Below, piece after piece: positions 57,929-64,000 of a DNA stretch of 64,000 bases (its first letter is position 1; every line of letters starts with the position of its first letter). Source of the stretch: Arsukibacterium ikkense (GTDB taxonomy: Bacteria > Pseudomonadota > Gammaproteobacteria > Enterobacterales > Alteromonadaceae); assembly GCF_000987775.1 (NCBI RefSeq), contig NZ_LAHO01000001.1, forward strand, positions 186,001 through 250,000, read 5' to 3'. The notes beneath the pieces were generated by a model. It saw nothing but the letters and a program-made list of their open reading frames with translations. It searched no databases and had not been told where the DNA came from. The position numbers and the translations under genes are program-made.

Positions 57929-59092
57929 TTAGTTAAATTGCATTTTAACGTAATCAATCATCCGGCTGAAAAAGCCGCCGCGGCCGACATCTTCCAGCGC
58001 TACCAGCGGATATTCAGCGATATCTGCGCCGTCCAGTTTTAAGTAAATGGTACCAACCACCTGGCCTTTTTTAATGGGGGCGACCAGTTGCTGATTCAAG
58101 CTGACATCAGCTTTCAGGTTGCGGCGCTGCCCGCGGGTAATGGTAATAGGGGTACTTTGCATCAGGCCCAGCTGAATTAGCTCTTTATCGCCTTGCCAAA
58201 CCCGTTGTTCTGCAAATTTTTCACCGCTTTGGTAGGGCGAAAAGGTTTCAAAAAAGCGAAAGCCGTACGTTAATAATTTTTTATTTTCACTGGCGCGGCT
58301 GCGTTCGCTGTCTGCGCCCATTACCACTGATACCAGCCGCATGCCATCGCGGGTAGCAGAGGTAATTAAGCTGTAACCTGCTTCGCGGGTATGGCCGGTT
58401 TTAATACCGTCTACTTCCAGGCTGCGATCCCATAACAATGAATTACGGTTGTACTGACGAATATTGTTGTAGGTAAATTCTTTATCCGCGTAGATGGCAT
58501 ACTCTTCCGGCACATCACGGATCATGGCGATGGATAATTTGGCCATATCCCGTGGGGTGGTGTATTGTTCGGCTACCGGCAAACCATGGCTGTTGCCAAA
58601 GCGGGTATTATGCATACCCAGGCGCTGGGCATGAGCATTCATTAAATCGACAAAAGCGCTTTCACTGCCGGCAATATGTTCGGCCATGGCAACGCAGGCA
58701 TCATTGCCGGATTGAATAATAATACCTTTATTCAGATCAGCTACCGAGACCTGAGTACCCACTTCAATAAACATCAGGGAGGAGCCCGGGAAATTCCTGG
58801 CCCAGGCTTTTTCACTAATGGTGACTTTATCGTCCAGACTGATATTGCCGTTTTTTAACTCGGTGCCAATAACGTAACTGGTCATCATTTTAGTTAAGCT
58901 GGCTGGCGACAATGACATATCGGCATTTTCTTCTGCCAGTACCTTACCGGTATCATAATCGACTAAGATATGGCCTTTAGCGGCGACGCTGGGAGCCTGG
59001 GGAGTAACAACCTGCGCTTGCGCACTGGTGGCAAAGCAAAAGCTGCTGATAGCAAAAATGCCAGAGGTAATGATGCGTTTATAACTATTCAT
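57929..59092 (-). CDS. dacA: D-alanyl-D-alanine carboxypeptidase (PBP5/6 type)
   Basis: A 387-residue serine enzyme trimming the terminal D-Ala of peptidoglycan side chains in the periplasm. Signal peptide about 1-26. Motifs are Ser65-x-x-Lys68 (SLTK), SGN and KTGHT. The C-terminal stretch MIDYVKMQFN is a typical amphipathic membrane anchor. ATG 59092 is preferred because it starts the signal peptide; a frame start at 59161 would add 23 residues and overlap rlpA. Confidence 0.96.
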   Translation of the reverse strand: MNSYKRIITSGIFAISSFCFATSAQAQVVTPQAPSVAAKGHILVDYDTGKVLAEENADMSLSPASLTKMMTSYVIGTELKNGNISLDDKVTISEKAWARNFPGSSLMFIEVGTQVSVADLNKGIIIQSGNDACVAMAEHIAGSESAFVDLMNAHAQRLGMHNTRFGNSHGLPVAEQYTTPRDMAKLSIAMIRDVPEEYAIYADKEFTYNNIRQYNRNSLLWDRSLEVDGIKTGHTREAGYSLITSATRDGMRLVSVVMGADSERSRASENKKLLTYGFRFFETFSPYQSGEKFAEQRVWQGDKELIQLGLMQSTPITITRGQRRNLKADVSLNQQLVAPIKKGQVVGTIYLKLDGADIAEYPLVALEDVGRGGFFSRMIDYVKMQFN

Positions 59093-59151
59093 GAGACCCG
59101 TTCTTTTATTATAGGTAGTAGCGAAAATACTCTTTAACTGCACATCTAGCT

Positions 59152-59967
59152 TTAACTGCATACTGCGCTGTCAAAGAAATAGGCTCCAGGATATTGATTA
59201 GCTTTTAAGGTTGCCAACCAACTCTGGGCTTGCCGGTTATCCTTACTCGGACCTACTAACAAGCGAAAAATTCCATCTGCCGCCTGAATTTGGGTAGGTA
59301 CTGCCAGCTTTTTTTCGACGTCAGCACGTAGCTGCTGCAGTTTGCCATTATCACTGCTGGCAAAAATCTGGATAAAACATTGTTCTCTGCTGGTTAAGTC
59401 CTGTGCCAGCATGGCCGGAGATTTTATGAGTTCTAACTGAACTCTGGCTGTACCTTGTTGCAACATGCCAATTTTACTCGCCGCTGAATAGGATAAATCG
59501 ATTATCCGGTCGCGGTGAAACGGGCCGCGATCATTTACCCGGACTATCGCACTCTGGCCATTGTCCAGATTGGTTACTTTAACATAAGACGGCAGTGGCA
59601 GGGTCTTATGCGCGGCTGTCATGGCAAACATATTATAGGTTTCACCGTTAGACGTCAGGTGACCATGAAATTTACTGCCATACCAGGACGCGATGCCGCT
59701 TTGCTGAAACTCAGTTAAATGGGCCAATGGCGAATAATGCTGGCCAAAAATCTGGTATGGCCGGTTGCCGCCCCGACTGAGCGGCTCAGCTTTGGGGGTC
59801 GGATCTATCATCTCCAGCAGGGTAGGTAAGCGCTCTGGAATACTGTCTTGCTGTTGCTGGTAGCGCCCGGCATTCGGAGCAGCCGGTTGTGGTTTGGAAC
59901 TGCAGCCAGCCAGCACCACTACGCCCAACGTCACTGCCAAGGTTACCACACGAGTATTTTTAAACAT
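59152..59967 (-). CDS. rlpA: Septal-ring lytic transglycosylase RlpA family lipoprotein
   Basis: A 271-residue lipoprotein (lipobox LAGC, Cys22). The double-psi barrel domain contains [19 protein letters not shown] and VRVNDRGPF with the catalytic Asp; a SPOR-like domain for denuded glycan lies at about 195-270. It acts on peptidoglycan at the septum. Its start overlaps the rodA stop by 8 nt. Confidence 0.95.
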   Translation of the reverse strand: MFKNTRVVTLAVTLGVVVLAGCSSKPQPAAPNAGRYQQQQDSIPERLPTLLEMIDPTPKAEPLSRGGNRPYQIFGQHYSPLAHLTEFQQSGIASWYGSKFHGHLTSNGETYNMFAMTAAHKTLPLPSYVKVTNLDNGQSAIVRVNDRGPFHRDRIIDLSYSAASKIGMLQQGTARVQLELIKSPAMLAQDLTSREQCFIQIFASSDNGKLQQLRADVEKKLAVPTQIQAADGIFRLLVGPSKDNRQAQSWLATLKANQYPGAYFFDSAVCS

Positions 59968-61081
59968 TTGCTAGCATCCGTTTATGGGTACTGACTGACA
60001 TTAATACACCGAAGGCCGCCATCAGGGTGACCATAGAGGTTCCGCCATAGCTCACCAGTGGTAACGGTACGCCAACCACAGGTAACAACCCTGATACCAT
60101 GCCAATATTAACAAAGACATAGACAAAAAAGGTCAGAATAAAGCTGGCCGCGACCAGTTTACTGAAATTATCCTGCGCCCGGCTGGCAATCAGCAAACCG
60201 CGGCCAATGATAAACAAGTAAATGGCCAGCAGGATCACCACCCCAATTAAACCAAATTCCTCACTGAGTACCGCAAAGATAAAATCGGTATGCCGCTCGG
60301 GCAGAAACTCCAGCTGCGACTGGGTGCCCTGCAGCCAGCCTTTACCATCGACGCCGCCTGAACCAATGGCAATTTTTGACTGAATAATATGATAGCCAGA
60401 ACCCAGCGGGTCGGTTTCCGGGTTTAAAAACGTCAATACCCGTTGGCGCTGATAGTCACGCATTAAGAAGAACCACATAACCGGGGCGAAAGCTGACACC
60501 AGCAGCGCGATAAAGGTGATTAAGCGCCAACTCATCCCGGCCATAAACAACACAAACAAGCCCGACATAGCAATAAGCAGCGAGGTACCCAGATCGGGCT
60601 GCTTAGCAATCAGCAGCGTCGGAATGGCACACATTAAAAAACCAACAAACAAATGCCATAATTTGGGGGGCAAATTTTGTGAGGCAATAAACCAGGCTAC
60701 CGCCAGTGGCACGGCCAGCTTCATAATTTCAGAAGGTTGGAATTTCATAAAGCCCAAATCCAGCCAGCGCTGCGCACCTTTGCCGACATGGCCAAACAGC
60801 AGCACGGCTATCAGCATTAATAAGCCAATACTAAACAGCGCAACAGCCCAGCGCCTGAACGTTTGCGGGCTAAGCTGGGCAACGCCAACCATCACGGCCA
60901 GTGCGACACCCAGCCGGATGATCTGGGCTTTCATCATGGCTTCACTCTGGCCGGTCGCGCTATATAAAATCACCAGCCCGAATGCCAGCAGGGCAAGTAA
61001 CCCCAGCAGTAATGGCAGGTCGATATGAAAGGCTGCCAGTTTGCCGCTGCGCTGATTAGGGCTGACCAGGTTGTCATTCAT
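59960..61081 (-). CDS. mrdB: Peptidoglycan glycosyltransferase RodA (MrdB)
   Basis: A 373-residue SEDS protein with about ten membrane helices, polymerising glycan strands of the side wall with PBP2. Conserved [33 protein letters not shown] and the C-terminal [10 protein letters not shown] are clear. ATG 61081, nine bases after GGAG, is preferred; ATG 61087 is only three bases from it. It overlaps the end of mrdA. Confidence 0.96.
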   Translation of the reverse strand: MNDNLVSPNQRSGKLAAFHIDLPLLLGLLALLAFGLVILYSATGQSEAMMKAQIIRLGVALAVMVGVAQLSPQTFRRWAVALFSIGLLMLIAVLLFGHVGKGAQRWLDLGFMKFQPSEIMKLAVPLAVAWFIASQNLPPKLWHLFVGFLMCAIPTLLIAKQPDLGTSLLIAMSGLFVLFMAGMSWRLITFIALLVSAFAPVMWFFLMRDYQRQRVLTFLNPETDPLGSGYHIIQSKIAIGSGGVDGKGWLQGTQSQLEFLPERHTDFIFAVLSEEFGLIGVVILLAIYLFIIGRGLLIASRAQDNFSKLVAASFILTFFVYVFVNIGMVSGLLPVVGVPLPLVSYGGTSMVTLMAAFGVLMSVSTHKRMLANV

Positions 61082-62942
61082 CAGCATTTACTCCGGCCGA
61101 AAAGTAATAATCCAGTAACTGGCGACCTATCGGCGCGGCGGTACTGCTGCCACCACCGGTATTTTCTACCGCCACGGCAAACACAATAGTGGGGTTAACG
61201 GCAGGGGCATAACCAATATACATCGCATTGTCTCTGTGGCGCTCATCCAGCGAGTCGGCATCATATTTGGCATCCTGGGCAATAGCGACAATCTGGGCGG
61301 TACCTGTCTTGCCGCCTGAAGTGTAGCTGGCTGTTCTAAAGGCATTATGAGCTGTACCTTTGAGGGTGCCGACCGTACGCACCATGGTGTCGGCGATAAT
61401 ATCCCAGTTTTTTTCGTCTATAACACTTACGCTGGGTTTCAGCTTGGGTTGGATTAACTCACTGCTGTTTTCGGAACTTAGCTCGGCTGCCATATGTGGC
61501 GTGGGCATCATGCCTTTATTGATAATCACGGCAGTAGACAAAGCCAGTTGGATGGGCGTGGCGGTCCAGAAGCTCTGGCCGATACTGAGTGGCACCGTAT
61601 CGCCCGGATACCAGGGTTGATTAAAGCGGGCGCGTTTCCAGCCACGTGATGGCATATTGGCGCTGGCCTCCTCGTGAATATCAATGCCTGTGCGCTCACC
61701 AAAGCCAAACTGGCGCATATAGTCAGAAATACGGTCAATGCCGAGTTTGATGCCCAGGTCATAAAAATAAATATCGCAGCTTTCCACCACCGCACTGTAT
61801 ACATCTACCCAGCCATGGCCGCCCCTTTTCCAGTCACGAAAGCGGTGATCACTGTTTGGCAGGGTAAAAAAGCCCGGATCCCAGATTTTGGTATCCGGTT
61901 TAACGGTATTGGTTTCCAGCCCGAGTAAGGCCAGGTGGGGTTTAATGGTAGAGGCGGGTGGATAAATGCCCTGGGTGGCCCGGTTAATCAGTGGCCGGTC
62001 TGGCGAGTGCAGTAAGGCATTGTAGTTGCTGCTGCTGATACCATGCACAAACAGGTTAGGGTCATAACTGGGGTTGGAATAAAACGCCAGCACTGCACCG
62101 TCGCGTGGGTCCATGGCGACAATAGCGCCACGTTTTTGCTGCAGGGTTTGCTGGGCGGTAAGCTGTAAGCCCACATCCAGGCTTAACCGGATATTCTGGC
62201 CGGAACGCGCAGGCACCGAACGTAATACGCGGATCACCCGGCCACGGTTATTTACTTCAACTTCCTGAAACCCCATCGTGCCATGCAGCTGTTCTTCGTA
62301 GTAACGCTCCAGCCCCAACTTGCCTATTTCGCGGCTGGCGGCATAGTTAGGCAAACGCTCCTGCTCATCCAGCCGGCGTAAATCGTCAGTATTAATTTTG
62401 CCAATATAACCCAGCGCATGGGTAAATAGATCGCCAAACGGGTAATGCCGGGTTAAACGGGCTTCGACGGTAACCCCGGGCAAACGGTGCAGATTAACCG
62501 AAATAATGGCGACTTCTTCCTCGTCCAGCCGCTCTTTTAAGGCAATGGAGTTAAAACGACGCTGTTGGCGCACTTGCTGTAAAAAATCGTCTTGCTGTTC
62601 AGCTGAGATGACAATTAATTCGGCAAGCTGCGCCAGGGTACTGTTGATATCGCTAATTTGTTCGGGTACCAGTTCCAGCGAAAATACCGGCCGGTTTTCT
62701 GCCAGTAAAATACCGTTGCGATCTGTAATCAGGCCACGGTTCGGTGCCATAGGTAGCACCTTGATCCGGTTACCTTCAGAGCGGATCTGGTAATCCTGAT
62801 ATGAGCGTACCTGCAGGTTGTACATGTTAAGTAAAATGATACTGAATAAGCTGCATACTACCAGCATAGCAACCAGCGCCCGGCTGTTAAATAACCGGGT
62901 TTCGGCGGCGATATCCTGCATGGCAATACGCTTTTTTAGCAT
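61074..62942 (-). CDS. mrdA: Penicillin-binding protein 2
   Basis: A 622-residue transpeptidase of the elongasome. One membrane helix (about 22-45), a pedestal domain, and a transpeptidase domain with nucleophile Ser in [17 protein letters not shown] (the SxD variant) and GGKTGTAQ. It pairs with RodA, encoded next and overlapping by 8 nt. The start lies 2 nt after the rlmH stop. Confidence 0.97.
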   Translation of the reverse strand: MLKKRIAMQDIAAETRLFNSRALVAMLVVCSLFSIILLNMYNLQVRSYQDYQIRSEGNRIKVLPMAPNRGLITDRNGILLAENRPVFSLELVPEQISDINSTLAQLAELIVISAEQQDDFLQQVRQQRRFNSIALKERLDEEEVAIISVNLHRLPGVTVEARLTRHYPFGDLFTHALGYIGKINTDDLRRLDEQERLPNYAASREIGKLGLERYYEEQLHGTMGFQEVEVNNRGRVIRVLRSVPARSGQNIRLSLDVGLQLTAQQTLQQKRGAIVAMDPRDGAVLAFYSNPSYDPNLFVHGISSSNYNALLHSPDRPLINRATQGIYPPASTIKPHLALLGLETNTVKPDTKIWDPGFFTLPNSDHRFRDWKRGGHGWVDVYSAVVESCDIYFYDLGIKLGIDRISDYMRQFGFGERTGIDIHEEASANMPSRGWKRARFNQPWYPGDTVPLSIGQSFWTATPIQLALSTAVIINKGMMPTPHMAAELSSENSSELIQPKLKPSVSVIDEKNWDIIADTMVRTVGTLKGTAHNAFRTASYTSGGKTGTAQIVAIAQDAKYDADSLDERHRDNAMYIGYAPAVNPTIVFAVAVENTGGGSSTAAPIGRQLLDYYFSAGVNADE

Positions 62943-62944
62943 AG

Positions 62945-63415
62945 CTACTCGCGATGATAAGGATGGTTAGTACTGATGCTCCAGGCCCGGTACAATGCTT
63001 CTGCTAACACTACCCGTACCATGGGGTGTGGCAGGGTTAACGCTGACAACGACCACTTTGCTTCGCTAACAGCGATGCAAGCCGGCGCAAGCCCTTCCGG
63101 GCCTCCGACCAGCAGGGCGATATCTCGGCCATCTTGCTGCCACTGTTCCAACCGCTGTGCCAACTGTGGGCTACTCCAGTTATCACCGGTTACTTCCAGC
63201 GTCACAACTTTGGCACCTTTGGGCACCGCGGCCAGCATTTTCTCGCCTTCGAGTTCTAAAATGCGCTTGATGTCGGCGTTTTTGCCGCGTTTGCCAGCCG
63301 CTATCTCTATTAGTTCCAACGGCATGTCGCGACCAAAGCGGCGGGCATATTCGTTAAAGCCATTTTGTACCCAGTCTGGCATTTTCGTGCCAACGGCGAT
63401 CAGGCTAAGCTTCAT
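62945..63415 (-). CDS. rlmH: 23S rRNA (pseudouridine-1915-N3)-methyltransferase RlmH
   Basis: A 156-residue SPOUT-fold methyltransferase with a C-terminal knot: [11 protein letters not shown] binds SAM, and [16 protein letters not shown] and NHPYHRE complete the site. It methylates pseudouridine 1915 of 23S rRNA on the 70S ribosome. It is between rsfS and mrdA, as in E. coli. Confidence 0.97.
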   Translation of the reverse strand: MKLSLIAVGTKMPDWVQNGFNEYARRFGRDMPLELIEIAAGKRGKNADIKRILELEGEKMLAAVPKGAKVVTLEVTGDNWSSPQLAQRLEQWQQDGRDIALLVGGPEGLAPACIAVSEAKWSLSALTLPHPMVRVVLAEALYRAWSISTNHPYHRE

Positions 63416-63421
63416 ACCGAC

Positions 63422-63742
63422 TCAGGCACTCCAGAGTTTTTCCAGCTGGTAGAAACTGCGGGTTTCGTCCAGCATGACATGTACGACTACCGAGTCTAAA
63501 TCAAGCAGCACCCACTCGCCGCTGCTTTCGCCTTCTATACCCAAAGGCTGAACCCCGACCTTTTTGCACTCTGCGGCCAGATAAGCGGCAACGGATTTAG
63601 CATGGCGGGTAGACGTACCAGAGCACACTACCATAAATTCGGTTACGCTGGATTTACCGCGTACGTCTAAGGTTACGATATCGCGACCTTTCAAATCATC
63701 AATTTTGTCTGTGACAAAGGCGACCAGTTCGTTCGTTTGCAC
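63422..63742 (-). CDS. rsfS: Ribosome silencing factor RsfS
   Basis: A 106-residue protein binding L14 on the 50S subunit and blocking subunit joining in starvation. GKSSVTEFMVVCSGTSTRHAKSVA and GEWVLLDLDSVVVHVM are typical. It stands next to nadD, the conserved neighbour. Confidence 0.97.
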   Translation of the reverse strand: MQTNELVAFVTDKIDDLKGRDIVTLDVRGKSSVTEFMVVCSGTSTRHAKSVAAYLAAECKKVGVQPLGIEGESSGEWVLLDLDSVVVHVMLDETRSFYQLEKLWSA

Positions 63743-63805
63743 CTATTTTCCTCAATGCTGACTAAAAGCGGCTATTTTACCACAGTTTTAGCACTGTTAT
63801 AGCGC

Positions 63806-64000
63806 TTAGCTTTGATAGAGTCGATGTTGCTGAATATAGTTCAGTACGCTTGGTGCCAGGGTGCTGATATTTTGCTGCTGATTGGCCAGCGCAGCTCTGA
63901 TAGCTGTGGCACTGGCGGCAAAATCAGGGTTATCCAGCACAACAATATTGCCATGCGGCCTGCGCCTCAGGGCGCTGATATCAGCCCCGAACCCGGCTAG
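63806..64000 (-). CDS. nadD: Nicotinate-nucleotide adenylyltransferase, C-terminal part
   Basis: The frame is open to the last base of the window, so only the final 64 residues are visible. FAASATAIRAALANQ and LAPSVLNYIQQHRLYQS match the C-terminus of NadD (ISATxIRxxL pattern and YIxxxxLY end). The enzyme adenylates nicotinate mononucleotide in NAD synthesis. No start codon is in the window. Confidence 0.9.
   Translation of the reverse strand, partial: LAGFGADISALRRRPHGNIVVLDNPDFAASATAIRAALANQQQNISTLAPSVLNYIQQHRLYQS

Noticed and set aside
63812..64000. Plus-strand frame at the right end
   Set aside because: The minus strand here encodes the clear C-terminus of NadD with a stop at 63806; the plus frame is its shadow.

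Overview
The window is a chromosomal segment of a gammaproteobacterium, most likely a member of the Alteromonadales or a close relative such as Rheinheimera, Alishewanella or Arsukibacterium. I infer this from the protein sequences, roughly half GC content, and three housekeeping gene blocks whose order resembles that of marine gammaproteobacteria. No lookup was possible, so the genus is a guess. There is no CRISPR array, rRNA operon, intact insertion sequence or prophage.

Layout. 1-9974 is a signalling cluster: three related histidine kinases, one stand-alone receiver and an Hpt-REC-GGDEF diguanylate cyclase. 10110-13221 is dnaK-dnaJ behind a clear heat-shock promoter. 13321-20243 is an accessory stretch: an M48 lipoprotein protease, a four-gene cassette (Tat-signal protein, 60-residue protein, HprK-like kinase, nucleotidyltransferase), an NhaC antiporter, a decayed MFS/acyltransferase gene and yqhD. 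20544-26441 is dapB-carA-carB-greA.

26493-35063 is a second accessory stretch: an ECF-like sigma factor fused to membrane helices, a hydrolase with its centre deleted, tRNA-Gly, a truncated VOC reading frame joined to a yedJ-like HD gene, a DUF2339 membrane protein, a periplasmic binding protein and radD. 35064-50823 is the core block yhbY, rlmE-ftsH, folP-glmM, tpiA-secG, tRNA-Leu, tRNA-fMet, rimP-nusA-infB-rbfA-truB, rpsO and pnp, followed by nlpI. 51711-55634 is a third accessory stretch with a metallopeptidase-like lipoprotein, a PilZ protein and a probable RES-domain toxin with two candidate immunity genes. 55829-64000 is the cell-wall and lipoate block, all on the minus strand: nadD (partial), rsfS, rlmH, mrdA, rodA, rlpA, dacA, ybeD, lipB, lipA.

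How the genes work together. dnaK-dnaJ and rlmE-ftsH both carry sigma-32-type promoters with 14-nt spacers, so protein folding and membrane proteolysis share a heat-shock input. tRNA-fMet, rimP, nusA, infB, rbfA, truB, rpsO and pnp form a translation/RNA block whose first junction holds two tandem terminators and a decayed tRNA copy. The minus-strand block at the right end joins NAD synthesis, ribosome silencing, the rod elongation machinery and lipoylation.

The strongest candidates for undescribed biology are the kinase/nucleotidyltransferase cassette at 14292-16973 and the RES toxin/immunity cluster at 53582-55634. Several gene relics show that the boundaries between conserved blocks are where genes come and go.
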